From Leptidea sinapis (lineage: Eukaryota; Arthropoda; Insecta; Lepidoptera; Pieridae), in NCBI RefSeq assembly GCF_905404315.1, contig NC_066290.1, positions 11,841,453 to 11,905,452 of the forward strand: DNA of 64,000 nt, in the 5' to 3' direction. How positions within the stretch are numbered: the stretch's first letter is position 1; each line of letters begins with the position of its first letter. Of the stretch, positions 43,801-53,540 are shown in pieces. The position numbers and the translations under genes were made by a program. The notes under the pieces are model-generated. The model was not told the DNA's origin, searched no databases, and saw only the letters and a program-made list of their open reading frames with translations.

Positions 43801-46800
43801 TAAATGACTTGATTTGATTTGATTTGTATTTTAAAATGGCTGTAATACACATAACCACTTAGTTTGTAAGGTGCTGCACCCAATGTATGAGTCGTGTTTA
43901 AATAATATAAATTATTTCATAAAAAGTAATAAAGAATTAACTGTATAAATATAAATTATCGTATATTGAATGTATCAACCTTTAGTGCTTGAATTCATTG
44001 TTTGTATAAGGATGCTTTGTGAACATGTTAGTCGTGATTACTGTCATAATTAGTAGATGCATCCAGCAAATACAATAATTTATTCACTATAACAGGCACC
44101 ACAAGTTGGCACGTTCACGAGACCAGCCATCATGCCATCGTTCCCCTCGCATATATTTGGGGCCGTTCATAAAATACGTCACACTAATATCAGCTCTTTT
44201 TGACCCCCTCCCCCCCTATTGTCACGCTGTGTCACACTTTCTGTGAACGCCCTTAAAAATATTTCGTTACAAAAACTAAGACCCCCCCCCCCCCTGCTGA
44301 GTATGTTAAATTCTAAATGATAGGACACAAATTCTGAAAATTAAAAATATTTCGGCAATAAAGAGTATAAAGTAATTAACTGAAGAGTATTAAATAGAGA
44401 AGATGAAAAAAGCGTCTGTATTAGTTCACTGCTAAATGGCGAATGAAGGAATAAAATAATAATAAATACATGAGAAACAGTATTTTCAATTGTTACAGGG
44501 TACGTGGAAACGTCACTCTCTCAAGTATTGGAAAAACAAACAAACCAGTTGTGACGGATCGCACTGCCGCAAGAGTCGCGCCACAGAGCTTGCGTTCATG
44601 TCAAAAAATAATAAACGGCGAACGTCACGTTGCCATATACCCCCCGTCCCCCCTTGTCACATCTTGTCACACTCAGCCAGACCCCCCCCCCCCCCTGTAT
44701 GCGAACGTATTTTATGAACGGCCCCTTTGAGGGAAGGAGACGACAAGGCACACCGCTTTGATCAGATCCGTCCATCGCGTGGGTGATCGTCCTCTCGCTC
44801 TTTGCACTTCCACCTGTCCCTGCACTACCAACCGCACAATCGCTCCTTCATTTCTGAAATTGTGGCTTCTTCTTGTTCTGTTCTTTTAAGATGGAATTTT
44901 TGGTACAGAAAGCCGTATACGAATCTTCAGGAGTCACCTCCAACACCACATCTCTAAGGCATCAATTTTGCGGTGGACTTGCAGTCTAAGGGACCAGGTT
45001 TCAGCCCTGTAGGGGTATTTAGGAAACACAAGGCACCTCATAAAGTCGAAACTTAGTGGTTTTGGTGACCCTTGTGTATTACCAGATCTTACTGAGCTTT
45101 TCACAGGATGCCGGCTAGATTATGAGTCTCACAACAGCACCTATTTCTGCTGTGAAGCAGTAATGTTTAAGGATTACTGTGTTTCGGTCTGAAAGGCGCC
45201 GTAGGTAATGAAATTACTGGGCGAACGAGACTTAACATCTTAGGTCTCAAGGCGACGAGCGCAGTTGTAGTGCCGCTCTCTTTTTATGGGGGTTTTTGTC
45301 AAGAATCCTGAGCGGTACTGCATTGTAATGGGCAGGACGTTTCAATTACCATCAGCTGAACGTCTTACTCGTCTCATCCCTTATTTTCATAAAAAATCCA
45401 CCACCAGACATTACGTCAAAATGTATATATACTCTTGCATGTTTTACTAATAATTAACTCTTGTATATATATTTTATTTTCTTGTATATATTTAAAAAGA
45501 GTGCTGGGAGAGTTTCATGCGCTGCTTCTTCTATCTCAGAGCGCCATTTATTGCCGAAGCGGTGGTAGTATTTGAAGTGACGTGAAAAAGTATTGTAATA
45601 GAATCAATTTTGAGAAAATAAATGCCTTTTCTGGATTTTACTCAATTACCAGTTGCAGTACTTCCCGAAACGAAGCCGTGGAGCAGTTATGTGTAAGCAT
45701 GATAGTGAAATCCTCAGAGGCACTTCATTGTAATGGTCAGGGCATATCAATTACCATCAGCTCATCGTCCTGCTCATATCGTCCCAGATTATCATAAAAA
45801 AAGGAACTACAATGTAACAGCAACTTATTGACATTATGTATGCCTGGAAATATAATCTTTAGAAAAATAATAGATTTAATTTAATGTAAAAGATAAGTAC
45901 CTAGATAGGTTTTCATTTATGATTTTTTTATAATCTAATTCCAGTTTTTAGTCAACAGCATCATTATTTGTACCTAAACATTTTGTAGATAATAATTGAG
46001 CAAATAATGAGTATTTTCCAACCCACAAAACCTTAATACTGAAGTAAATAAATTCCATTTACTTACACTTCTTTCACATAATTCAAAAACACAATATCCT
46101 CCACAGTATTCAGTAAGTGTTTATCCGTCACAAAAACCACAAGTCCTTTTATAACTTGATCTGTTAAAATTGTATCAATCGCCGAACAAAACTCATGTTG
46201 CAGCGTTGTGTTGCACTTAAGCTTAATAATATGTGACTTTATGTTGGGAATGACTGGTATGTATAGTCCGGCAGTTACCGGATTCTCCTCCAAATGTGTG
46301 AGTGTAAAATCTTTGGTTATAGATTTGGGTAATGGCATGTATGATATGTAACTGCTCTTAATTCCAAGCATACAGTCCTTGGGCTGACAGGTAGATTGGT
46401 GCACCACATCTAATACTGAAATAAAAAATTACTTTATTAAAGATTTTACTGTAGCCTATAACTGTCAAAAGCCAGTGGCTCCCTTGCACAGGATGCCGGC
46501 TAGATTATGGGTACAACAACGGCGCCTATTTCTGCCATGAAGCAGTAATGTGTAAGTATTACTGTGTTTCGTTCTGAAGGGCGCCGTAGCTAGTGAAATT
46601 ACTGGGCAAATGTGATTTAACATATTATGTATCAAGGTTACGAGCGCAGTTGTAGTGCCCGTCAGAACTTTTGGGGTTTTCCAAGAATCCTGAGCGGCAC
46701 TGCATTGTAATGGGCATGGTATCAATTACCATCAGCTGAACGTCCTGCTCGTCTCGTCCCTTATTTTCATAAAACAAGGCACACACCCTTAATATTATGT

Positions 46801-49800
46801 ATTATTTGGCCTGGAACCTAAGTTCTTCAGATTAATGTTCTGATACATTGAGAACTATTTAAGAGTACAATATTCTGAGCTTTTCATGCAAATATTTTTG
46901 TTTGATTCGTCTGACCGTGTAATTATGTCTATAAATACGGGTAGTTTCATAATTGTATTTTGTTTGAAAACGCGAGTGTTACACATTTAAATAAAACACT
47001 TTTAAAGGATTAAAACGCAACTGAAAGATTAATTGTAATTAGTAGACAGATGGTTTTTGGGAAAATTTACTGACTCCTGGTTCATTTTGCCAAAATCTGT
47101 TAAATTCCTTTAAAAATAATTTTATTTCAGTTTCAAAATTTATTTGAAATGTTGTCACCAAACGAAGAAGAATACCAAACAAAAGAATAAACATAGGTTT
47201 TGTTTTAATGAATCTTAGCTCAAAAGATTCAAATTGCCAGTTGAATCTCAAGGTGTACAAATGAAATATTTTTAAATCTATGTTCGCTATGACTTTTATA
47301 AGATATTTGTTTTAGGAATTGTAATAGATTCAATGCTATAAGAATCACATCATGTTATGTCACAATGTGCGGCCAATGTTACCTCATGTTTAGTATTTTG
47401 GCTGGATTGTATATTAGTGTTGAACAGAGTACTAATATTATGCAAGTCAATCGGAGTTCTCTTTGAACTCTGCTTTATCTTCTACTATTTTTAAATACTT
47501 CTCAAGCTAAATACCTTTATTTAATTAATTATAATAATGTGACGACCCATATAGCCGAATGGTTAGTGACCCTGACTACTAAGCTAGAGTTCCCGGGTTC
47601 GAATCCTGGTAGGTGCAATCATTTATATGATGAATATGGATGTTTATATGTATTTAAAAGGCATAAAATGCATTTATTTTCTCAAAATTGATTCCTTTAG
47701 AATTCTTTTTGATGTCATTTCTTATACTACTAGATACTACTACCGCTTCGGAAACAAATAGCGCTCTGAGAGAGAAGAAGTATTAATTATTAATTATCGT
47801 AATAAATATATTGTTGTCTTGTACCCTATCCCTAGTTTGGGGCAAGTTAATTTGTGTAAAAGTGTGTCATAAATGTTATATATTATTATTAATTTAAATA
47901 ATTTAATAATACCTTTATTCATTTACAGAGTGTGTGAATTGATACATCTGCTGTGTGCTCAATAGGTCTGCGGTATATTGTAAGATTTTCTCATTATTAT
48001 TTACTAGCTGACCCGGCAAACATTGTTTAGCCATATAAAGTATAATTCACGCGATAGATTTATAAATAATAGCCTATGTGTTATTCTGGTGTGTAAGCTA
48101 TAGTATTATAAAGTTTCATCAGTAGTTTTTGCGTTGAAGAAGTTCAAACATACATCGAGACATACAAACTTTCACATTTATAATATTAATATAATAATAG
48201 GATTTTTTGACATTGCATAGATTGTATTTAAGGCATTTGCAAAACAGTACAGCTGCAAAAATTTATTTAAAAGAGTGGCAATGAGTTTCTTGTCACTTCT
48301 TGTCTAGGTTCAACTTCCTAAATGGAAAATAGTAAAATGTATAACTTTGTAATGCATAGTGTCATTTTCTTTACCTTCATGTGTAAATAAGTTTTGACTT
48401 GATTTGAATAACACAATGTCTTCATTTAAAATGGCTATCAGTGTATCACATCTATATTTTATTGAATAAGAGGTCAATAAATCAAGTAAATACTGTTATA
48501 TAAAATACATTAAAGTGAGATTTAGTGATTTATATTATTACTTTGTAACTACTTAAAAAATATCAATAGAAGTGGCATATTGACTGCATATCGAAATTGT
48601 TTTACTGATATGATATATATGATATGTTTTCTAAGGAGAAGCACAAGTATTATTAAAAAATTGAGTTTGATTATTATTTTAATAAGAATTGGCATAAGAC
48701 TACTAATAATATACCATGTGTGTGCTGCAGAAGAGGACTATTCGCGCTATTTATAACCAAAGTTGTAAAGAATCATTGAGAGCAAAATTTTAAGAAATAA
48801 ACATCTTGACAGTTAATGTAATGTACATAGGCACAAATGTGAATTTGCTAGAAATTGTCATAACCATAATGTTAACACAGCTAAGTCGAGTTAGTAAGTC
48901 TTTTGTGGGGCATTGTAGATGCTTTTACAACAAGATCCCGGAAAGTGGTCAAAACAAATGTATTACTAAAATTAAAAAAATTGTTACAAAATGATTGTGT
49001 GGTAAAAGTTACTATATTATAAATGGCTTTCAATGATGCCGCATATTGGGAGTGGAATGTCCACCGTCAAGTTATTGAATAATAAATTTTATGGTATGAT
49101 TTTACATCGTATACCATATTTTTATAAAAAAAAGCCCATTAAGTTTCTTGCGCTCATTCTTCTCAGGTCTGAGGCATACCTTTTCGAATGGGTGGTAGTT
49201 TTTGACTTTCAATAAGTGATATTATATTCTATTTTGAATAAAAATATCAGAATTTGAATAAACACAATCATAGCTAAGATGCCTAAACATATATAAGCTA
49301 AGTTCTTTTATTGGTTAAAGCAAAAAAGTGTTAATAGCTGTTATAAGGTTATCTCCTTACCTTCATTTTCTTAATTAGAATCACAGAATTGTTGCTCCTC
49401 TTTAAGGTACCCATAATATATAGGCCTGGAAAAGTGGTTGTGAGAAAAAATGGAGCAATCCCATCTAACAGAATGAAGAAACAGCAAACAGCAAATTCGG
49501 TTTAGGTGCCCTCAAAGAGGTTTGCTTGCAACATGATGAGACTACACATTGACAAAATACGTAAAATAGTAGATGTTGTCACCGGTCCCTTGAACAAGTA
49601 TCTATCTATCATAGGTGTAACAGGCAGCCCTTTGTGCATATGGAATGCAGGAGTGTGGCTGAGCAACCAGCATCACTCCAGGATGCCTGCAGAAATTTAA
49701 AAAGACTGCTAGACTTCTGGAATGACCTCCGCTGATTGGATCAAGAAGACAAATGAACACGCACAATTGCCCAATCAAGAGACTAAGTGTGTAAAAAGCC

Positions 49801-51157
49801 CAGATAAACTAACTAACTAGGCCTGGAAACAAAGCCAGACCAGAGATCAGAGTAATCTATATCTTGTAAAATCATATCAAAGTAAATACTGCCGCCAAGT
49901 TCCACCTCCCCACAACATGCCGCAAATCATCCCCACCGTTTGGATGTGTGGAGGTCATCCACAGTGCGGTTTTCAAGGAACTTTTTCAAGGAAGGAGGAA
50001 GGAAGAGTTTCTGGGACGATATGACATGGTTACCTTCAAATTAAGTTCACATACACCTTCCTTAAAGGCTGGAAACGCTCCTGTGATTCCTTTGGTGTTG
50101 CAAGAGAATGTAGGTGATGGTGATCAATTAACACCAGGTGACTGTACCATGAAGCCACTACCTAAGAGTTGAACAAAGCCTAAAGATTTTATGACAAATG
50201 GTTAGCTCAGTTGGAAGAGCATACAATCCCGCATCTTTCATAAAATTTTGTCTGCAAATTTTATTTGTGTATTTTGCACTTTAAAAACATAACAAATTGT
50301 ACAGTGAATATTTTTTACAAGGTTTCAGTGGAATGTCCCTCCTATAAGCAGATGTGTTGAAGAAAAACTGTGTTTTCAAAGAATTGATCAATACTAGTCC
50401 AGCAGGCCTATTACCAGGCGTATCTTTGCCAATAACAGTGACTAACCGACACTGGTTGTACACCGAACTTAGATGATAACAAACAATTTCATAATATTGG
50501 TATTACATATCGCATTTGGTGGATATCCAGTTAAAGTGATTAACGGGAGAACAACAGTGCTCTTCAATAAGGCACATCACATCTCTATTTTTTATCGACT
50601 ATTATACGGTCAAATAGTCTGTCACATTTTGTAAGTCTTAACAGTTGGTAGTTTATGAGCCTGAATTAATTATTAAATAATAAAAAAAACTTACCAAGAT
50701 GTTCATAATCACATGGGATACGACAAGGGCATGGAAATATATTCTTACACTTGACGGCTTTACTAAATCCAGAAATATTTGTGAACATAAAAACAATGAG
50801 TGGTTCCGTACAAAACTGACATGATTTCTGTATCGTCATTTGAGTCTTATCAGCTTTATGTTTGAATTCCACAGTAAAATCGGCTGGACTTAACTGTTCT
50901 CTTTTCAAGGCCTTAACAGCAGAATACCAAGTACTGCATACTCGCTTACAGCGTAATTTCTCTTGCCATGATAAGTTACTTATTATCTCCTTAGCTATTA
51001 CATAGTTGGTCATAACTTTATCCACTAATTCATTGTTCAATGATACCGCCTCCATTTCCTTTCCTGATTGATAATATGATTTCAATTTTTTCAGACGAAA
51101 AGTGTTGGACTCAGAACTTCCCACTTCTTTATTAAAATCTAAGACATTGTCAGACAT
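40537..51157 (-). CDS. FBXO22: F-box only protein 22 homolog, four exons
   Basis: FBXO22 is the substrate-recognition subunit of an SCF (Skp1-Cullin1-F-box) ubiquitin ligase. I join exons 51157-50695, 46415-46067, 43203-42960 and 40836-40537. The borders are GTAAGT, GTAAGT and GTAATA donors with TTTCAG, TTTCAG and TTACAG acceptors, and the split codons agree (phases 1, 2, 0), giving 1356 nt, 451 residues plus stop. Residues about 48-88 are the F-box (YVIAKEIISNLSWQEKLRCK, then RVCSTWYSAVK). The rest fits the FIST-type region: CMLGIKSSYISYMPLP, GDTPYALGGCIC, and the closing RIIGCYGNGELGV and YSYSTVFVYMGWGK. The human protein is near 400 residues, so this is slightly longer. No polyadenylation signal was identified with confidence. 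The start is the first ATG, with A at -3. It lies 8 nt after the CNIH4 stop. An unseen extra small exon cannot be excluded, but the phases do not require one. Confidence 0.88.
41067..41439 (+). mobile_element. Helitron-like element in FBXO22 intron 3
   Basis: 5' tctatatatataaaaatgaa, then gatgttcgttagtctcgc; 3' tctgccgggtcagctag followed by T. Same family as 31203-31573. Confidence 0.75.
41695..41960 (-). mobile_element. 5'-truncated LINE family B 3' end (intron 3)
   Basis: Inverted family B 3' UTR: aaggcatttattttctcaaa, actactaccgcattggaaac, ctctctgagagagaagaag, then the SAL-type coda. Confidence 0.7.
42264..42660. mobile_element. Composite MITE pair, second occurrence (intron 3)
   Basis: ggccgttttcaataacctat, gttattgaaattcaagtaag and taatggccgttcccaatata repeat the order seen at 371-906, with gaagctgtcccaatataccc in the second half. 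The right end is diverged or missing. Confidence 0.6.
42960..43203 (-). other. FBXO22: FBXO22 exon 3
   Basis: 244 nt. The acceptor is ATTTCAG|GCAAGG; it encodes QGDTPYALGGCICEDTICDS and later ESSDWDKQKIQATIAQ. The donor CACAG|GTAATA is weaker than the others. There is no ATG-started frame of its own on this strand; an open plus-strand frame covering it is only a shadow. Confidence 0.85.
43268..43627. mobile_element. TTAA-flanked MITE (intron 2)
   Basis: Left TTAAGGCGAAGAG and right GTGTCCCCTTAA. The body matches 19842-20264 closely except for an internal loss (about 60 bp shorter). Confidence 0.7.
43680..43825 (+). mobile_element. LINE 3' end with TTTGA tail (intron 2)
   Basis: atgcaaataaatgacttgat followed by tandem ttgatttgatttg, a LINE-type 3' terminus. 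Non-coding. Confidence 0.5.
44159..44725. mobile_element. PIF/Harbinger-like MITE (intron 2)
   Basis: The ends GGGGCCGTTCATAAAATACG (44159) and the inverse (44725) are near-perfect terminal inverted repeats. TTT lies on both sides, consistent with a 3-bp target duplication. It has long C tracts at 44281-44294 and 44682-44695 and gtcacactttctgtgaacg. The plus-strand ORFs here are C-tract products. The superfamily is inferred from the ends only. Confidence 0.7.
44735..45065 (-). pseudogene. RTE-like LINE C-terminal relic (intron 2)
   Basis: The minus strand has AETWSLRLQVHRKIDALEMW and CWRRLLKIRIRLS, then RARGRSPTRWTDLIKAV. Frames are broken. Confidence 0.7.
45095..45395 (+). mobile_element. 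Interspersed repeat family E (intron 2)
   Basis: cacaggatgccggctagatt, then ggcgccgtaggtaatgaaat and agctgaacgtcttactcgtc, ending ttattttcataaaaaatc. Confidence 0.7.
45455..45640 (+). mobile_element. LINE family B 3' end (intron 2)
   Basis: gtgctgggagagtttcatgc, gcgccatttattgccgaagc and gagaaaataaatgcc. Confidence 0.65.
45650..45800 (+). mobile_element. Partial family E repeat (intron 2)
   Basis: Only the 3' part: cacttcattgtaatggtcag, catcagctcatcgtcctgct, then attatcataaaaaaagg. Confidence 0.55.
46067..46415 (-). other. FBXO22: FBXO22 exon 2
   Basis: 349 nt. The acceptor is TTATTTCAG|TATTAG, and the split codon becomes Val. It encodes VHQSTCQPKDCMLGIKSSYI and DKHLLNTVEDIVFLNYVKE and ends GAAGT|GTAAGT. 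Confidence 0.88.
46470..46780 (+). mobile_element. Interspersed repeat family E (intron 1)
   Basis: ggctcccttgcacaggatg through tcctgagcggcactgcattg and cgtctcgtcccttattttca. It begins about 55 bp upstream (intron side) of exon 2. Confidence 0.7.
46990..47542. other. No gene; one family I arm (intron 1)
   Basis: 46992-47020 carries cacttttaaaggattaaaacg. The remaining AT-rich sequence includes a 73-codon minus-strand ORF (47039-47260) with no recognisable features. Confidence 0.4.
47543..47880 (+). mobile_element. tRNA-derived SINE with nested LINE (intron 1)
   Basis: Head tagccgaatggttagtgac (A-box) and gggttcgaatcctgg (B-box), body gatgaatatggatgtttat, interrupted at 47655-47785, then aatatattgttgtcttgtac to gtgtgtcataaat. 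Confidence 0.75.
47655..47785 (-). mobile_element. LINE family B 3' end nested in SINE
   Basis: Inverted family B 3' UTR only: ttttctcaaaattgattcc, actactaccgcttcggaaac, gctctgagagagaagaag. Confidence 0.75.
48003..48205 (-). mobile_element. Helitron-like element (intron 1)
   Basis: Starts CTAGCTGACCCGGCAAACA (inverse of a Helitron 3' end) and ends in sequence inverse to tattattatattaatattat plus aaatgtgaaagtttgt. Non-coding. Confidence 0.65.
48250..48415 (+). mobile_element. LINE family D 3' end (intron 1)
   Basis: tttaaaagagtggcaatgag, gtgtcattttctttaccttc, then ttttgacttgatttgaat. Confidence 0.55.
48725..49260 (+). pseudogene. 5'-truncated LINE family C (intron 1)
   Basis: KRTIRAIYNQSCKESLRAKF, then SRVSKSFVGHCRCFYNKIPE and an SINDAA-type end in shifting frames. 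The 3' UTR is cttctcaggtctgaggcata and gggtggtagtttttgac, ending aatatcagaatttgaataa. Confidence 0.7.
49530..49760 (+). pseudogene. LINE RNase-H-distal fragment (intron 1)
   Basis: RLHIDKIRKIVDVVTGPLNK and YLSIIGVTGSPLC resemble the linker after an RNase H domain of R1/LOA-type elements. Stops follow. Confidence 0.5.
49895..50145 (+). mobile_element. 5'-truncated LINE family A 3' end (intron 1)
   Basis: gtttggatgtgtggaggtc, agtgcggttttcaaggaac, then cgctcctgtgattcctttgg and gatcaattaacaccaggtg. Confidence 0.7.
50150..50310 (+). repeat. Family T tRNA-like repeat, degenerate (intron 1)
   Basis: gaagccactacctaagagtt, atggttagctcagttgga, then aatcccgcatctttcat and ataaaattttgtctgcaaat, followed by cactttaaaaacataacaaa. 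The anticodon arm is deleted. Confidence 0.65.
50695..51157 (-). other. FBXO22: FBXO22 exon 1
   Basis: Codes residues 1-154 plus one base. Contains the F-box and a short cysteine pair region (SCQFC, later CKNIFPCPCRIPC) that could bind zinc. The donor is ATCTTG|GTAAGT. Without splicing the frame stops at 50666. Confidence 0.88.
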
Positions 51158-51165
51158 TTTAAAAA
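51158..51165 (-). promoter_or_regulatory. 8-base intercistronic spacer
   Basis: On the minus strand TTTTTAAA separates the CNIH4 stop TAA from the FBXO22 ATG. This gives the downstream start an A at -3. No room exists for a promoter or polyadenylation signal between the two frames. Confidence 0.85.
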
Positions 51166-51639
51166 TTATATCCTAGTTACTATTTCAAACTCAGATCCCC
51201 GTTGTATAGGATCGCCTTTCAGCAGTGACAATATGAAGAAGTAAAGGTAAATGAAGAAAAATATCAAATAAAATCCAATGTTAATCAAAACGTCTCGCAT
51301 GTATCTCTTGAAATGACCCCTGTTGTGAATTTCTGTTGGATCATACGCACCGAGGTTGCCTTGAGGAATCGTGAAGTATTGAAATGCAAGCCATACGCAC
51401 ATAGGCAAATTGAACAAAAATAATAATATTTGGCCATGAATTAACAACAAAAATGTAATAAAAAAGTGGCAAATAAACTTTGGCTGAAACCAATAATTCA
51501 GCTTTTCACAACACTCTTGTGCATTTAAATAATCACATTCTAAATCTGACAATGTCATAATATAATAAATTAATAAAAAGAAAATAGCACCGCTACCCAG
51601 CAGAGCGAATGAAAACAATATATATTCATCAAATATCAT
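51166..51639 (-). CDS. CNIH4: Cornichon family protein (CNIH4-like), single exon
   Basis: Cornichon proteins are small ER membrane receptors that load cargo (GPCRs, growth-factor precursors) into COPII vesicles. This 157-residue frame carries the CNIH4-type signature: ITLSDLECDY-like MTLSDLECDYLNAQECCEKL near residue 27, PQGNLGAYDPTEIHNRG near 93, and a C-terminal hydrophobic run FYLIFFFIYLYFFILSL. Three membrane segments are visible, at about residues 7-27, 54-84 and 118-140. It is about 18 residues longer than the human protein, at the C-terminus (GDPIQRGSEFEIVTRI). The start is the first ATG. There is no intron. Its stop is 8 nt from the FBXO22 ATG, so both probably share one promoter upstream of 51640. 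An intronless retrocopy is an alternative, but no A tail or target duplication is seen. Confidence 0.92.
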   Translation of the reverse strand: MIFDEYILFSFALLGSGAIFFLLIYYIMTLSDLECDYLNAQECCEKLNYWFQPKFICHFFITFLLLIHGQILLFLFNLPMCVWLAFQYFTIPQGNLGAYDPTEIHNRGHFKRYMRDVLINIGFYLIFFFIYLYFFILSLLKGDPIQRGSEFEIVTRI

Positions 51640-52004
51640 AATTTTTACTTGACAATAATATAAAATAAAAAGTCAACCAATCAATCACTTATTTTTTATT
51701 TAGAGCATTGGCAACAAGATCATCAGTATTAACCAAAATAGGTACAAAAAAAAATCAATACAAAAACCTTTAGTTTTATGACCAATTTATTTATCTTTCT
51801 TCTCTCTCCTATCAGGTAATTTTTTACAGCATGCTCACAGAACATTTTTACTGCTGCAAACTGCAGAGTGAGTATGGTATGGTTCAACATTTATGAGTCG
51901 GCCACGATGACACTAGGCGCTTACGCTCGCGCGACTGCCGCCGAAGCGCTCGATTGCAAGGTGCCAATTGAACCGTCGCTGTATGTATTCTACACTTGTA
52001 TTGA
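51640..52004. promoter_or_regulatory. Putative promoter region of the CNIH4-FBXO22 unit, plus unplaced repeat
   Basis: The first 60 bp upstream are AT-rich, with ttttattttatattattgtc on the minus strand and an ATTGG (inverted CCAAT) at about 51674. From 51696 a repeat-like block shared with 5820-5870 begins. From 51850 a GC-richer segment (gcttacgctcgcgcgactgc) leads into the LINE. No mapped start site can be inferred. Confidence 0.35.
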
Positions 52005-53165
52005 AGGCCTAGTTAGCCTGGATATAGCGAAAGCCTTTGATCGTGAATGGCACAAGGCGCTTCTCTCAAAACTTCCATCGTTTGGGCTTCCCGGGAACTT
52101 ATGTAAGTGGACCTCCAGGCTCCAATTCCGCCAATATATGTTTTTTAAAACATATATTGGCGGAATTAACACTAAAGAAAACTTAAATCATTTGTATAAT
52201 TATGGATTTCCGCAAAGTAACGCCTAGTTCAATAAATTTTCAATGATATTTTAGACACCTCAGGTCTCTCTACGGAAATCGTCGACAAGTGCCGGGATAA
52301 ACTTGTGTCTTTTATCGAGTTCTCACTTGAGAAAGTCGCAGAATAGGGTAAATTGAACCTTGTCCAATTTAACCCCCAAAAGACTCAAGTTTGCGCGTTT
52401 ACCACAAAAAAATCCCCTTTTGTCGTATCACCGCTCTTCGACAACTCTTCCTTTACAGCCTCGCCTTGTATCGGAATACTGGGTTGCGAAATCTCGAGTG
52501 ATTGCCAATTCCGTGGTCATCTGGAGGGCAAAGCCAAATTGGCTTCGAAGAAGCTGGGCGTCATAAATAGAGCACAGCAATACTTCAATCTGGCCCGAAT
52601 TCTAGCGCTTTCAGCCACATATGGAGTATTGCTGTCATCTCTGGTCTGGCGCACCGTAGTATCAGTTCGATCCATTAGACCGCGTGCTATGCAGACCAGC
52701 ATGAATTGTCGGGGACTAGTGCTCTGTGAACGGTTGTATCACATGGCGTTGCGTTGAGACGTTGCTTCATTATGTGTCTTCTACCGCATTTATTCCGAAG
52801 AGCTGTTTTACCTGATTTTGCCCCCGAATTCCACCTTCACACGATACGCCACTTATTATTATGTATAAATAAGGATATCATCCCCATCATCTGGATGTGT
52901 GGCGGTCCTCCACAGTGCGGTTTTCAAGGAGCTTTCTTCCCCGTACTACAAAGACGCTTGCTTTCTTCGTCAGCTACCTGCTTGACAGATGTCAGTACTT
53001 CGCCTTTGGTGGTCGGAGACCTACTATACGAGACCAGGCGTCAGTCAAGATAGCAACTTAGGGCCCCTCCAATTTTTAATAATGGCAAACGACTGGTAAC
53101 TGTGTCGACGTGCCTGTTGTTTGCTGACGACCTGAGAGTAGTCATGGAAATAGGAGAGATCTCGG
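52005..53165 (+). pseudogene. LINE family A, rearranged, with insertion
   Basis: It starts in the RT palm (LVSLDIAKAFDREWHKALLS, with the first catalytic Asp), continues KLPSFGLPGNLCKW, is interrupted by a family J piece (52127-52230), resumes at ILDTSGLSTEIVDKCRDKL, FNPQKTQVCAFTTKK and FRGHLEGKAKLASKKLGVIN, and reaches the C-terminal block near 52890. After that, CLLFADDLRVVMEI (53115-53160, the YADD-type box) appears downstream of the C-terminus, so segments are out of order. Many stops and frameshifts. Confidence 0.75.
52127..52230 (+). mobile_element. Family J insertion in LINE
   Basis: ccaatatatgttttttaaaa and its inverse form a small hairpin, then ggcggaattaacactaaaga, ttatggatttccgcaaagta and gcctagttcaataaatt. 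It matches 40440-40510. Confidence 0.7.
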
Positions 53166-53169
53166 ACCA

Positions 53170-53540
53170 CGGTAAATTCAAATTCATAAATTCATAAACA
53201 CTATGTAGGTCACGGAAATGACACTTATGAATGTCAAAAAATAAATAAAAATATTGTTTCTTATTGAATTTACCGCTACTTCGTAAAGGGTTGAGCTAAT
53301 GGGAAGAAGTAGCAAGAAACTCATTGCCACTCTTTTAAGTCAAGATTTACATTTTAATTGTTTTACAAATCATTTCAATTACAATATATGCAAAGTGACG
53401 CATAAAAATACTCAAATGTCAAAAACTGAATGGCTTACACGAGTAAGTCAAAAAAAGAAAAAAAGTAAATTAATACTCATAAACACAAGAGTTATTGAGT
53501 ATAGTAGATGCATCAATCCACACATACCGTAAATAAATAG
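53170..53540 (-). mobile_element. LINE family D 3' end
   Basis: Starts with the inverted tail aattcaaattcataaattc, then gtaggtcacggaaatgacac, accgctacttcgtaaagggt and tcattgccactcttttaag. Longer than the copy at 2036. Confidence 0.65.

Noticed and set aside
44470..44730. Proline/arginine-rich ORFs
   Set aside because: Products of C tracts inside a MITE.
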